DNA from: Bacillus changyiensis
Lineage (GTDB): Bacteria > Bacillota > Bacilli > Bacillales > Bacillaceae
Direction: 5' to 3'
Assembly: GCF_027706145.1 (NCBI RefSeq)
Contig: NZ_JAQFWW010000004.1
Coordinates: forward strand, 1-64,000
Length of the DNA: 64,000 nt
Shown: positions 25,205-32,816 of the stretch, in pieces
Layout of the letters: every line of letters starts with the position of its first letter
Position numbering within the stretch: the first letter of the stretch is position 1
Notes under the pieces: model-generated
Database searches by the model: none
What the model was told of the DNA's origin: nothing
What the model saw: the letters and a program-made list of their open reading frames with translations, nothing else
Program-made: the position numbers and the translations under genes

Positions 25205-25240
25205 CTACGACTGAACACTATGGCGTTATATCCCAAAAAT
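25198..25240 (-). repeat. intercistronic repeat, copy 4 (partial)
   Basis: After the TGA of the gene at 25240 the - strand has ATAACGCCATAGTG, then TTCAGTCGTAGTTGA and AAAGGATTA. The 15-base core TTCAGTCGTAGTTG is identical to copies 2 and 3; ACGCCA agrees with copy 1. Confidence 0.65.
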
Positions 25241-25440
25241 CAAAGTCTTTCAGGACTATCACCTGTTATTTTTTCGTATTCATCATAAGCAAAATCTTTG
25301 TATGTTTGATGAAGCCGTCTAATAGACCATAAACACAGACTCTTTAACTCTTTTATTTCTTCCTCGGCACCCTTTAATTCGGAGGGGACTTTCCCTATCA
25401 ACGCTTGCCGTATGATATTTTTATCTAATTTGATACTCAT
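25240..25440 (-). CDS. small early phage protein of 66 residues
   Basis: Helical, charged, with EEEIKELKSLCLWSIRRLHQTYKDFAYDEYEKIT in its second half written here only as landmarks: Cys31, Trp33 and Tyr42 region. ATG 25440 overlaps the preceding stop (ATGA), so it is translated with the gene before it. Function unknown. Confidence 0.6.
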   Translation of the reverse strand: MSIKLDKNIIRQALIGKVPSELKGAEEEIKELKSLCLWSIRRLHQTYKDFAYDEYEKITGDSPERL

Positions 25441-25658
25441 TCCACTGCCTCCAAATGAACAACTACATCATTTGAGTGAATCCTTAATATATCCCCTGTA
25501 TCAAAACGAACCTCAAAACCTCCGTCGTTATGTCGAAAAGCGTTTCGATTATCTCTAATACCTATTACCGTTGCCCCGTCTGTGAAACTTGGCGGCTTGT
25601 ATGCTTCGCCCACAACATAAGTATCTGAATGAAAAGTGATTGACTTGATCGTTCTCAT
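25437..25658 (-). CDS. small early phage protein of 73 residues
   Basis: Start at ATG 25658, which follows GGGGAGGAAC; a longer frame to 25673 has no ribosome site. The product is beta-rich, suggesting a small barrel (segments YVVGEAYKPPSF, TVIGIRDNRNAF, EVRFDTGDILRIH). The YVVGEAY... pattern is like small phage proteins that bind nucleic acid, but I cannot name a family. Confidence 0.6.
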   Translation of the reverse strand: MRTIKSITFHSDTYVVGEAYKPPSFTDGATVIGIRDNRNAFRHNDGGFEVRFDTGDILRIHSNDVVVHLEAVE

Positions 25659-25689
25659 TTTGTTCCTCCCCATACAGGGAAATCCCCTG

Positions 25690-25893
25690 CTATAATTTGA
25701 ATCCGATTTTATGATCTAAACGTTTGAATTTTCCGTTGACTGTTTCAATAGTCAATTGTCCATGGAATGGGACATCGGTTGTCTTAACTGTCCCTGCTGA
25801 GCCGTCCACGATCAGTACCATAAGCTTGTTCGGCTCAATCTTCCCTGAGAATGTGAGATCATCATTGATAGAAATTTCTTTAGGTTTGTTCAC
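25690..25893 (-). CDS. XtrA-like phage protein
   Basis: 67 residues starting at GTG 25893 after GAGGGGG. The strand pattern with MVLIVDGSAGTVKTTDVPFHGQ and a C-terminal KFKRLDHKIGF resembles PBSX XtrA, a small protein of unknown function encoded among early genes of PBSX, skin and related Bacillus prophages. Confidence 0.6.
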   Translation of the reverse strand: MNKPKEISINDDLTFSGKIEPNKLMVLIVDGSAGTVKTTDVPFHGQLTIETVNGKFKRLDHKIGFKL

Positions 25894-25912
25894 CTGACAG
25901 CCCCCTCTGTGC

Positions 25913-25977
25913 TATGATAGAAGTACCTAGTTCATATCAAGAGCACGGAGGCAACTGCTTCTGTGCTTTTTTATTTT
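25913..25977 (+). ncRNA. candidate small RNA running against the early operon
   Basis: On the + strand an extended -10 box (TGCTATGAT, hexamer 25913-25918) is followed, about 25 bases later, by a hairpin (AGCACGGAG with CTTCTGTGCT, 25942-25967) and TTTTTTATTTTT. Promoter and terminator together would give an RNA of about 50 bases. All surrounding genes are on the - strand. No -35 match is clear. Confidence 0.5.
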
Positions 25978-26141
25978 TAATAGAGTCTATAGTCCCAATT
26001 TTCCATTGTAAAAGCTGGTGACGGTTTTAGATCCTCTTTGTAGATGATTGGATGCTTTTTGATGTATGCTTGACGTTCTCTCTCCGTCATCCTCCAAACT
26101 TTGACTTCCCCCGGCAATCTCCAGTTTCTACTTGAACTCAT
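25977..26141 (-). CDS. small phage protein of 54 residues
   Basis: ATG 26141 follows GGGGGAAACC; a longer frame to 26177 has no ribosome site. The product begins MSSSRNWRLPGEVKVWRMTE and is basic with several Trp and Tyr. It overlaps the preceding gene by 14 bases. Unknown function. Confidence 0.55.
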   Translation of the reverse strand: MSSSRNWRLPGEVKVWRMTERERQAYIKKHPIIYKEDLKPSPAFTMENWDYRLY

Positions 26142-26304
26142 AATGGTTTCCCCCTCTGTTTTTGTAAAGCACACCATGCCTTCTACAAAACGGTGTTTGA
26201 CATTTAGCAGCTTGCTTATTTAAACCTTCTTCAAAAACGGTAATCACTTGTAGATTTTCAGAATCATAGTTTGTTGCTATCCACTGAATAACGCGCCTAG
26301 TCAT
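26128..26304 (-). CDS. small phage protein of 58 residues with paired Cys and His
   Basis: ATG 26304 after AAGGGGGTAAGC. The sequence has C...C about five residues apart then RRHG (CQTPFCRRHGVLY), which might bind a metal, and an N-terminal MTRRVIQWIATNYDSENLQ strand. Unknown function. Confidence 0.55.
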   Translation of the reverse strand: MTRRVIQWIATNYDSENLQVITVFEEGLNKQAAKCQTPFCRRHGVLYKNRGGNHYEFK

Positions 26305-26422
26305 GCTTACCCCCTTAAAACATCGTTTTCTTTTCGTCATATTCCGTCAAAAATCGACATTCAGAACCTAGATTTTATCTACCTCTTCGTTGTTTACTTG
26401 CATTTTCACGGAAAGTTAATTG

Positions 26423-26602
26423 TCACTGATAACCTTTTCTTTTGAGTGCTGCCCTTACCTTGTCGAGATCATATTCAACGCCCTCGATTTCGATATACTC
26501 TAAATCTTTGTTTAAAAAGCCGTAGCGACGTTTTAACTCTATTAGACTACCAATTCCTCCAAAGGGTGTTATACCCCACAGTGCGCCCGTAATCGTTTTT
26601 AA
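26423..26602 (-). pseudogene. small phage ORF lacking a start codon
   Basis: A frame of 59 codons after the rusA-like stop encodes a coherent peptide (TITGALWGITPFGG..., then KRRYGFLNKDLEYIEIEGVEYDL, ending RAALKRKGYQ). No ATG, GTG or TTG stands near its beginning; TTA at 26600-26602 sits where the pattern would want TTG AAA ACG. Either the start was lost by mutation or a rare codon is used. Confidence 0.42.
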
Positions 26603-26611
26603 AGCGTATAA

Positions 26612-27037
26612 TCAGACGCTTAGCTGTTCCCATTCTTCTGTCGCCCTTGTGATCTGAACTTCAATTCCTGGCTTTTCACCGTACTTTTTACAAGCCGTCA
26701 CTTCTGAAACTTGGTTATCATCATTCCAAGCAATTTTATTTAGAGCATCGAACACGCCTTTTATAAGATTGTCGATGTCTGGCTTTTTGGTATGCAGCGT
26801 ATTGATGGATTGCTGCTGTTTTTTCTTTGACCAACTTTTAGGAATCGGCATAACGAAAGTTATATCTACATGGAGAGCTCCCGATTCAAAAGGTGCTTTT
26901 TTCATCTGCTTCTTTACTTCCCACTTGATGAAATCTTTATAAGCTAAGTATCGTTGAGCATTTTTATTTACGAATTTGCCACGCCCAGTCATTCGAACGG
27001 CTCCCATTGGTGTAACGGGTATGTTAAGGGTGATCAT
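26612..27037 (-). CDS. RusA-family Holliday junction resolvase (YqaN-like)
   Basis: 141 residues. Hallmarks of RusA are visible: an N-terminal PVTPMGAVRMT with the basic RMTGRGKF segment, a KKPDIDNLIKGVFDALN motif (acidic metal ligands, about 85-101) and AWNDDNQV near 105-112. The enzyme cuts branched DNA made during phage recombination and replication. It resembles YqaN of skin. Start after GGGAGG, overlapping nothing. Confidence 0.87.
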   Translation of the reverse strand: MITLNIPVTPMGAVRMTGRGKFVNKNAQRYLAYKDFIKWEVKKQMKKAPFESGALHVDITFVMPIPKSWSKKKQQQSINTLHTKKPDIDNLIKGVFDALNKIAWNDDNQVSEVTACKKYGEKPGIEVQITRATEEWEQLSV

Positions 27038-27042
27038 TCTCC

Positions 27043-27138
27043 CTACCTCCCATCATCCTCAATCCATTGCTGAATCTGTTTTTCTCTGTATCCGGCCAGA
27101 AATAAGATCTCAAATGCAGCTTTTATTTGCTCAAGCAC
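27043..27138 (-). CDS. tiny coupled ORF of 31 residues
   Basis: GTG 27138 lies inside the end of the gene before (CGGTGCTTGA) after GGCGGG, and the frame runs 31 codons to TAG just before the rusA ribosome site. The product is a single amphipathic helix. It may be a real micro-protein or serve to couple translation. Confidence 0.4.
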   Translation of the reverse strand: MLEQIKAAFEILFLAGYREKQIQQWIEDDGR

Positions 27139-27340
27139 CGAATATCCCGCCTTCTCTTTCCCTGATATGCCCCAATTCCGCACGATCATAGAGTAAGAGA
27201 AAGACTTCTTTCACTGGCCGTTTCACGATCTTTGCAATTCTTTCAATGGGTAAACCGCCCTGCCAGTAAGATTCAATTTTTTCAACTTCGTCCGGCTGCC
27301 AATCAAAATTGCAGTGATCAAGCATGATATACACACCCAT
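27131..27340 (-). CDS. small phage HTH-like protein of 69 residues
   Basis: Contains VEKIESYWQGGLPIERIAKI and VKRPVKEVFLLLYDRAELG, which reads as a helix-turn-helix of the kind found in small phage regulators. The ATG overlaps the preceding stop (TAATG). It sits between the ATPase loader and rusA genes. DNA-binding is inferred from the helix pattern only. Confidence 0.58.
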   Translation of the reverse strand: MGVYIMLDHCNFDWQPDEVEKIESYWQGGLPIERIAKIVKRPVKEVFLLLYDRAELGHIREREGGIFGA

Positions 27341-27489
27341 TAGGCGCTCTCCTTTATTGTTTTTTTCATTTCTCGCATTTTCTCTTCTAGCATTTTTATA
27401 ACTGGTGTCAGGTCTTTGCCTTTCCCTTGCTCCCTCGGTGACAATTCATATACTCCTGGCATCAATGGAATGATTTGATAGCTTTTCAT
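27340..27489 (-). CDS. small phage protein of 49 residues
   Basis: ATG 27489 follows TAGGAGATTG and the frame ends in a TAATG overlap with the next gene. N-terminal MKSYQIIPLMPGVYELSP, then a Lys/Glu-rich helix. The overlap and the ribosome site support expression. Function unknown. Confidence 0.55.
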   Translation of the reverse strand: MKSYQIIPLMPGVYELSPREQGKGKDLTPVIKMLEEKMREMKKTIKESA

Positions 27490-28304
27490 TTCCAATCTCC
27501 TAATCTATGATTTAATTTCATCCGGTCACCCTTGATGATCACTATATAGTCTTCACACATTTCATAAATCCGTGTACCGAGTGCTTCGTCTATTTGTACA
27601 AGCTGCTCGATATCCAATTCACTTGAAATAAGAATCGGCTTATGATTCAGATAACGATAATTGATGACTGAATATGTCTGTTCCACCTGCCAATCGGTTG
27701 CCCTAGGTTTACCCTTCAAAGGCTTGAATAGATCGTCTATAAAAAGGACATCGACCTCTTTCATGCGTTGAAGTTTTTCTTCCAGCTTTTCAAAATCATC
27801 TTTCAGATCATTGAAACCCTCGACATAGGGAAAATATTGAACCGGCACGTTTTTCGATTTGATTAATTTATTTGATATGGCTGTGAGTAAATGCGTTTTC
27901 CCTGATCCCGGCTGTCCTAGAAGGGTGATGCTGTTTTTTCGTTTGTTCTTGATGCTATCGAAATTCCTATAGTAATCAACGGCACAATCGTAAGCCTCAA
28001 CGATCAGATCATGTTTCCCTTCCGTAAAAAAATTCTTGAATTGCAATTTCTCAAACTCTGCAGTTATGTCACTTGAATTCATCAATTTCCTAATTCGACG
28101 CCACTCAACACATTTACAGCGTACCCACACCTCAATGCCGTCCCGGTTTTCCAGATAACCCAATTCATCTTTACAAGTGGGACAGTCATATTCACCCTTT
28201 TTTTCTGAGGCGTCCGACTCTACCACCGAAGATTGGGCTGACCTTTCCCGAAGCTTTTCCAGTATTTTCTCTAAAGCTTTGTCCGTACGATTGTTGGTTC
28301 CCAT
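27486..28304 (-). CDS. DnaC-like helicase loader ATPase (XkdC/YqaM type)
   Basis: 272 residues. A four-Cys zinc finger-like segment (CPTCKDELG, then VRCKC, about 41-67) is followed by an AAA+ domain with Walker A LLGQPGSGKTHLL (about 128) and Walker B DVLFIDDLF (about 186) and a sensor-1-like ILISSELD. This is the layout of DnaC/DnaI-type loaders in PBSX (XkdC) and skin (YqaM). It places the host helicase on the phage origin. Its start overlaps the initiator gene by 113 bases, as in related prophages. Confidence 0.85.
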   Translation of the reverse strand: MGTNNRTDKALEKILEKLRERSAQSSVVESDASEKKGEYDCPTCKDELGYLENRDGIEVWVRCKCVEWRRIRKLMNSSDITAEFEKLQFKNFFTEGKHDLIVEAYDCAVDYYRNFDSIKNKRKNSITLLGQPGSGKTHLLTAISNKLIKSKNVPVQYFPYVEGFNDLKDDFEKLEEKLQRMKEVDVLFIDDLFKPLKGKPRATDWQVEQTYSVINYRYLNHKPILISSELDIEQLVQIDEALGTRIYEMCEDYIVIIKGDRMKLNHRLGDWK

Positions 28305-29031
28305 TTCTCCATTCCTTCCTCTCTTCCTCAGTCTTCTGAACTGCTAATCTGGCATATTGCTTTCGCAACTTATCAGCACTTAAAATATTTTTGTACCAGA
28401 ATTCGTGTTTAGTAGACCACAAGATCATTTCTTGAATGTCCTTTCCTGTTCTTCCGTCACGTTCCATCATCAGTCGGATTGTATTAGCCCATTTATCTAG
28501 GTTTGGTTTTTTCATGTCAGGGGCGTTCACTTGGACATGTTTCCAAAGAAGCTCGGCAAGCTGCATTTGTTTTTCATCAAAAACCAAACGTTTATTATTA
28601 TTCTTTACATTCTTATCATTCTTTACATTCTTGTTTGTGTTCACTTGCTGTTCATTTGCTGTGCAGTTGCTGTTCACTTGTTGTTCACTTTGTTGATACT
28701 CTGACCAGTTTGTTATTGATATGACGCTGAATTTGTTCCCTGATTTGATGTTCAACATTTGCCACTTTTCGAAGTTTCTAATGTAACGCCAGACGGTAGA
28801 AGATGAGACTTTTTCAGACGGTTTTACACCCTCGTTAAACTCGGAGGCCAGTTCATGACGGCCCGTTAAAAATTCACCCGGCAACAGTTTAACCATCTGA
28901 TTACCTACCAATTGATCATGTTCTTTGTGAGTTGCTTTGATTAAGCAAAGTGCCCAAAGCTTGAACATATCCGAGTTTGCAAAAATAGGATTTTCTTTAA
29001 TTTTCCTGTGAAGCTTAATCCAACCGCTCAA
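28192..29031 (-). CDS. phage replication initiator / replisome organiser (XkdB/YqaL type)
   Basis: 279 residues, TTG start after GGAGG. The N-terminal GWIKLHRKIKENPIFANSDMF and a winged-helix region (about 60-112, ending WSEYQQ) are typical of replication initiators of Bacillus phages. A low-complexity Asn/Lys/Gln linker (about 115-150), encoded by repeated AAT and AAA codons, leads to a DnaD-like C-terminal helical domain (about 150-235). It should melt or mark the origin, often inside its own gene, and recruit the loader encoded next. The linker near 28600-28690 is the natural place to look for origin repeats. Confidence 0.78.
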   Translation of the reverse strand: MSGWIKLHRKIKENPIFANSDMFKLWALCLIKATHKEHDQLVGNQMVKLLPGEFLTGRHELASEFNEGVKPSEKVSSSTVWRYIRNFEKWQMLNIKSGNKFSVISITNWSEYQQSEQQVNSNCTANEQQVNTNKNVKNDKNVKNNNKRLVFDEKQMQLAELLWKHVQVNAPDMKKPNLDKWANTIRLMMERDGRTGKDIQEMILWSTKHEFWYKNILSADKLRKQYARLAVQKTEEERKEWRNGNQQSYGQSFRENTGKASGKVSPIFGGRVGRLRKKG

Positions 29032-29079
29032 AGCCCTGGCCTCCTTTTGAGTAATTTTTAAATGAATACCTTGCGTTCT

Positions 29080-29316
29080 TTATGAGTGGAAATCCGCATA
29101 TAATTCCTCGATCTGGTTGCATAGCTCGTGCTGCCAGTCATTATCATTTGTCATGGATGCAAGCAGCGACAAGTTTTTCAAGGCGGCTACCTTACGACAC
29201 TTGTGCATGTTTGCATCCAGACAGATTTTAAATTCGCTCATTTCTTCCTCAGTCAGTGCCCTTTGGTTGCTCTGAATGTTCCATAATTCTGCTAATCTTT
29301 GATGTACTCCCCACAT
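29080..29316 (-). CDS. DUF7667-like phage protein
   Basis: 78 residues, helical, with ALTEEEMSEFKICLDAN and LSLLASMTNDNDWQHE segments characteristic of a small protein found next to recT and replication genes in many Bacillus prophages. Unknown function. Start after GAAGGGAG. Confidence 0.65.
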   Translation of the reverse strand: MWGVHQRLAELWNIQSNQRALTEEEMSEFKICLDANMHKCRKVAALKNLSLLASMTNDNDWQHELCNQIEELYADFHS

Positions 29317-29331
29317 ATAACGTTTCTCCCT

Positions 29332-29472
29332 TCAAAGTGAAATGATTAGATAACCTATTAACACATGCCATCCGTATAGGAGAGCCGCAAGAATGACGGC
29401 CGTGATATTCTCAATTCTTTCTTGCTGTTTCTGTGACATCCTCGACCATTTACGGGCGATTTTGTCCCTCAT
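29332..29472 (-). CDS. small single-pass membrane protein of 46 residues
   Basis: ATG 29472 follows GGCGGTGTC; basic N-terminal half (MRDKIARKWSRMSQK), then one hydrophobic helix (about 25-46). Ends 15 bases before the next start. A membrane micro-protein between recT and DUF7667 genes. Function unknown. Confidence 0.52.
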   Translation of the reverse strand: MRDKIARKWSRMSQKQQERIENITAVILAALLYGWHVLIGYLIISL

Positions 29473-29501
29473 CCTCTGACACCGCCTTTCTTGTGAAAAC
29501 C

Positions 29502-30365
29502 TTAATCAAACGGAAGGTCATTTTCTTTGATATCTACGGGCTTGCCGTCAAATGGGTCGGGATCTAATGCACTTGGCTTCTCTGGTTCTTCTTCTTTTGC
29601 TTCTGGTTCAGACTCAGATTCTATGATTTCCGCTGCTTCTGCCTCTTCGGTAATGTCTTTACGTTCTCTTGTCTCATCCTCTTCAATAACTGCCGTTTGC
29701 ATTTCTACAGAGAGAATCCCCCACTTGCTCAGAATCGCTTTTAAAACGGTTTTGAGTGCCATGGCATCCCAATCCTTCCCCCACCCGAAATTTGACTTAC
29801 TGAATTTTGTTTTATGCTTCTCGACTTGTGCTTTTGTCCAATAGATCGTTTTTCTAAAGCCGTTTAATAGTTCAAAATAAGCCGCATAACCGACTACTGC
29901 ATCTGATTCACGTTTATCAAAATCAATCTCAATTTCTTCGGTCAATGGATTCCACTTTTGCAATTCGCCTTCGTGAACCGGAATACAGTTGATATACTTA
30001 TACTGTCCTGTCCGTAAAGCCAGCTGGATATAGCCTTTGTAACCAAGCTGAAATTGCGCTTTTCCTCCATACGGGACAATCCAGGCATAACCTAAATTTT
30101 TGTCTATTGGTAAATCGAGCGTAGCCGCCACCATAGCTGAAGAAATAACGGTCATAGGTTCTGCCTTCTGTAACATCTTTTCGTTGTTGTATAAGCTTAG
30201 AATGGACGCTGTAAACTGTGTTGCCCTTTTCCCTAAGACTTCTTCAAAACGCTTGATCACAGATGGCGAGGACAGTAAACCTTTCATTGTGGTTCCTTGT
30301 TGTTGTGCAGGTGCATGATGCTGTTTCTTTTGGATGTTATTTTTTATCGATTGATTTGTAGCCAT
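29502..30365 (-). CDS. yqaK: RecT single-strand annealing recombinase (YqaK)
   Basis: 287 residues. The core (about 30-210) carries the RecT signatures ASILSLYNNEKMLQKAEP, YAWIVPYGGKAQFQLGYKGYIQLALRTGQY and a C-terminal WGKDWDAMALKTVLKAILSKWG landmark (trimmed). The last 60 residues are acidic and probably flexible. It anneals complementary single strands produced by its partner exonuclease YqaJ, whose stop overlaps the recT start (TAATG). Confidence 0.92.
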   Translation of the reverse strand: MATNQSIKNNIQKKQHHAPAQQQGTTMKGLLSSPSVIKRFEEVLGKRATQFTASILSLYNNEKMLQKAEPMTVISSAMVAATLDLPIDKNLGYAWIVPYGGKAQFQLGYKGYIQLALRTGQYKYINCIPVHEGELQKWNPLTEEIEIDFDKRESDAVVGYAAYFELLNGFRKTIYWTKAQVEKHKTKFSKSNFGWGKDWDAMALKTVLKAILSKWGILSVEMQTAVIEEDETRERKDITEEAEAAEIIESESEPEAKEEEPEKPSALDPDPFDGKPVDIKENDLPFD

Positions 30366-31315
30366 TAGCTAACCTCCTTAATTCCGAAACGTCTAAAACG
30401 GGACTTTTTACTCACTTTTTCATAGATATCTGGAAACTGTTCTTTCAGCTTCTTCGTATCTACTCTGTTTGAAACAACTGGCTTCCAACTTGTTTGATAG
30501 TTTCCGACAAAGCCATATTCAGCTTCTTTCATTTCGTGTTTGATTTGGTTTTCTAGTTCCTTGGCTTGCGTTTGTAGTTCGGCGATCTGTTCTTTCAGCT
30601 GTAAATACTGCTGAATGCGTTTACGATTTGCAGCTGTCAGATCAATGACCTTGTTTTCTTCTGTCTTGGAGTAACGTTGTTTCAGATATTCTTCAGCTGC
30701 ACTTGAGCCGTCTAGTGCTGGAGCTTTACCACCTAATACCTTGTCATGCCAAAACTCAACCTCTGCGGTGAAAATCATGTTAATGAGCTCTTCATCACGC
30801 TCAATCTCTTTCCAAACAAACTTATTTCCACCAATCAAGACCGCAAAATAAGCTTTTTTATAGTCGGGGCCAAGTACGCCAAGATAATGTTGAACTTGAA
30901 TGATATAACTGTCAGGTATCTCGTCATTCTCCCATTCTTTCAAGTTGTAAGCAGACGTTGTTTTACACTCAAGGATCGCTTTTTCGCCAACAACCATTCG
31001 ATCAACATTTGCGATGATAAAATCATGGTTAGGATGCTTTAGCATCTGATTTTTGCGTCGAACCTTTTTGCCTGAACGCACCTCAAACTCTTTTGCGACA
31101 ATGTCTTCAAGCATGGAACCAAAGTAAGCTGCCTCACTTTGAGAGTCATCAACCGGAACTTGCCCTGTCTTGTCTAACCACAATTCAAACGGTGTTTTCC
31201 ATTTGTTTAACCCTAAAATCACAGATGCATCTGAACCGCCAATCCCTTTCCTCCTTTCTTCAAGCCATTCATGATGACTCATATCACTAGTGACCGCAAA
31301 AACCTCGGCTTGCAT
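30365..31315 (-). CDS. yqaJ: YqaJ-family exonuclease (recombinase partner of RecT)
   Basis: 316 residues. The N-terminal WLEERRKGIGGSDASVILGL (about 19-38) is the YqaJ signature. The nuclease centre shows E (YFGSMLEDIVAKEF), D (FIIANVDRMV) and the E.K pair in AILECKTTSAYN (about 119). A coiled coil (about 225-270) follows. It resects double-stranded DNA 5' to 3' for RecT. The ATG overlaps the preceding stop (TAATG). Confidence 0.92.
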   Translation of the reverse strand: MQAEVFAVTSDMSHHEWLEERRKGIGGSDASVILGLNKWKTPFELWLDKTGQVPVDDSQSEAAYFGSMLEDIVAKEFEVRSGKKVRRKNQMLKHPNHDFIIANVDRMVVGEKAILECKTTSAYNLKEWENDEIPDSYIIQVQHYLGVLGPDYKKAYFAVLIGGNKFVWKEIERDEELINMIFTAEVEFWHDKVLGGKAPALDGSSAAEEYLKQRYSKTEENKVIDLTAANRKRIQQYLQLKEQIAELQTQAKELENQIKHEMKEAEYGFVGNYQTSWKPVVSNRVDTKKLKEQFPDIYEKVSKKSRFRRFGIKEVS

Positions 31316-31503
31316 TAGTTCATTCCAACCTTTCTTTTATAGGCTTCTATGCCTAGCTTTTGCCATTCTCGATAAGCATCCATAGAGGGAAAACGAAATA
31401 GAACCTTCCCACGCTTATCGATAAAGATAGAACCTCCAACCTGTGTCAGCCGGTCTTGATCATCAGGTCTCTCGCTAAATTGTGCTGTGATTGCTTTTGC
31501 CAT
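31315..31503 (-). CDS. small phage protein of 62 residues, unknown
   Basis: Beta-rich N-terminus (ITAQFSERPDDQDRL, GGSIFIDKRGKVLFRFP) followed by a helix with EWQKLGIEAYKR. It is coupled to yqaJ by a TAATG overlap. Ribosome site AAGGAGG. I do not recognise a family. Confidence 0.62.
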   Translation of the reverse strand: MAKAITAQFSERPDDQDRLTQVGGSIFIDKRGKVLFRFPSMDAYREWQKLGIEAYKRKVGMN

Positions 31504-31606
31504 ATTAAAAACCTCCTTGATTATTTAAAAATCGTTTGATAGACTACTATCATCGTTATTTTTATTTTTTTGATTTTTGGCCCACCATCCCTTGTGGGCT
31601 CTTTTT

Positions 31607-31804
31607 TTATTTACCTGTAGAAAATTCAAACCCAAGTTGCTCCTTTAAGTATCTTTCCAAGTTCTCTATTAAAATCACTTCTCCACAATCAATGGCATAA
31701 TCATCTGTCGGCATCACTTCATCTCCAAAAAAATCCTTTTTTGTTTCAGGCTCTGTGAGTTTGTCATGCCAGTTGTTTAAAACCATTGGATTTTCAATCA
31801 TCAT
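31607..31804 (-). CDS. yqaI: YqaI-like phage protein
   Basis: 65 residues. The run MVLNNWHDKLTEPETKKDF and the end NLERYLKEQLGFEF match my recollection of YqaI of the skin element almost residue for residue. Starts at ATG 31804, eight bases after GGAG. Function unknown, always next to yqaJ and yqaH. Confidence 0.78.
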   Translation of the reverse strand: MMIENPMVLNNWHDKLTEPETKKDFFGDEVMPTDDYAIDCGEVILIENLERYLKEQLGFEFSTGK

Positions 31805-31935
31805 TTGAAGCGCTCCTTTCTGTAATTGGCTGCTCTTTCGTCCCATAAGATATGTAACTCTGGATAGTTTCGTATTCTTGCACACCATGCCCGAACTTCT
31901 AACGCTTTGACTGGTTTATGAACAAAATGAACCAT
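31801..31935 (-). CDS. small phage protein of 44 residues
   Basis: ATG 31935 overlaps the yqaH stop (TGATG), preferred over the longer frame to 32013 that lies inside yqaH. Product basic, with ALEVRAWCARIRNYPELH and RAANYRKERF. Its end overlaps the yqaI start by 4 bases. Unknown function. Confidence 0.52.
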   Translation of the reverse strand: MVHFVHKPVKALEVRAWCARIRNYPELHILWDERAANYRKERFK

Positions 31936-32192
31936 CAATTGACATACCTCGGTATGACTGCTATATTGACGCCTCTTTGTTGCATCTTCACAGCTGTTTG
32001 ATACAACTTCCATTTGTTTGCTAGACGGCTGATGTCCTCAGTTAACACTTTGATGCTTCCGGCTAAACTTATCGCCTCTTCATAATCACTATCTCTCAAT
32101 GCCTCTAAAAGCATGGTTGACAAATCCTCAGCTGATTCTATTTTCCGTTTCACTCGTGGGATATCATCTTTGAAAAAGTCATGAGTATTCAT
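31935..32192 (-). CDS. yqaH: YqaH-like inhibitor of host replication control
   Basis: 85 residues, the same length as YqaH of skin, with a helical body ([20 protein letters not shown]) and the end [11 protein letters not shown]. YqaH in B. subtilis 168 has been reported to bind DnaA and Spo0A and to disturb replication and sporulation when overproduced. It overlaps the gene before it by 4 bases. The assignment is by length, position and remembered sequence. Confidence 0.65.
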   Translation of the reverse strand: MNTHDFFKDDIPRVKRKIESAEDLSTMLLEALRDSDYEEAISLAGSIKVLTEDISRLANKWKLYQTAVKMQQRGVNIAVIPRYVN

Positions 32193-32749
32193 GCTAATAC
32201 CGCCTCCTTTTTTCTCATCGCCACTTGATCCACCAACGCTTTCTTAGTCCACCTATCAGCTAATTCTTTCATGTTGAGACCATGGCTTCTAGATAACGAG
32301 TAGATCAATGTTTTATTGGCTGGAATTAAATCAAAAATCTGCTTGATCTCATTCATTGGCAACTCCTCAGTACGTCCCGGACGATCCTTCGCCACCCATT
32401 GGGCTAAATGTTTGGTTGCTTGTAAGGCTTCTTCTAACTGATGAACCATATTGATGACTGCGGTACTCACACTCTCATTTAAAGCCGGATCTATTGGAGC
32501 CGCTGCCACAGGATGGAGTTTGAAAAGATAATGTACAAGATCAATATGTTCATAGGCTTCACATGCTTTAAACCACTTAATACAAAGATCAGGCGTTAAT
32601 GTAATCAGACCATTTTCAACGTTTGAGACATACGATTGATCCTTTTTTCCAAGCAACCTCCCCATTTGAAATTGGGTTAAACAAGCTTTCTTTCTCTCCA
32701 TATGGAGAATCTTGTATAAATTCGCTAGATTATATGGATTGTTCGACAT
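32189..32749 (-). CDS. XRE-type HTH regulator (YqaG position)
   Basis: 186 residues. The N-terminal third is a helix-turn-helix of the XRE kind ([24 protein letters not shown], about 20-45, trimmed at landmarks). The C-terminal two thirds are helical and unlike repressors that carry peptidase sites. It probably regulates early genes. Start after GGAGGCGAAC. Confidence 0.72.
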   Translation of the reverse strand: MSNNPYNLANLYKILHMERKKACLTQFQMGRLLGKKDQSYVSNVENGLITLTPDLCIKWFKACEAYEHIDLVHYLFKLHPVAAAPIDPALNESVSTAVINMVHQLEEALQATKHLAQWVAKDRPGRTEELPMNEIKQIFDLIPANKTLIYSLSRSHGLNMKELADRWTKKALVDQVAMRKKEAVLA

Positions 32750-32816
32750 TTGTTCGCCTCCTGAATTATTGGATTTTCATTGGTAATATTTATTAATAGG
32801 GGGACTCGCAAAGGTT

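Noticed and set aside
24003-25240. CRISPR array
   Set aside because: The repeats are spaced by whole genes, differ between copies and are not regularly spaced short units.
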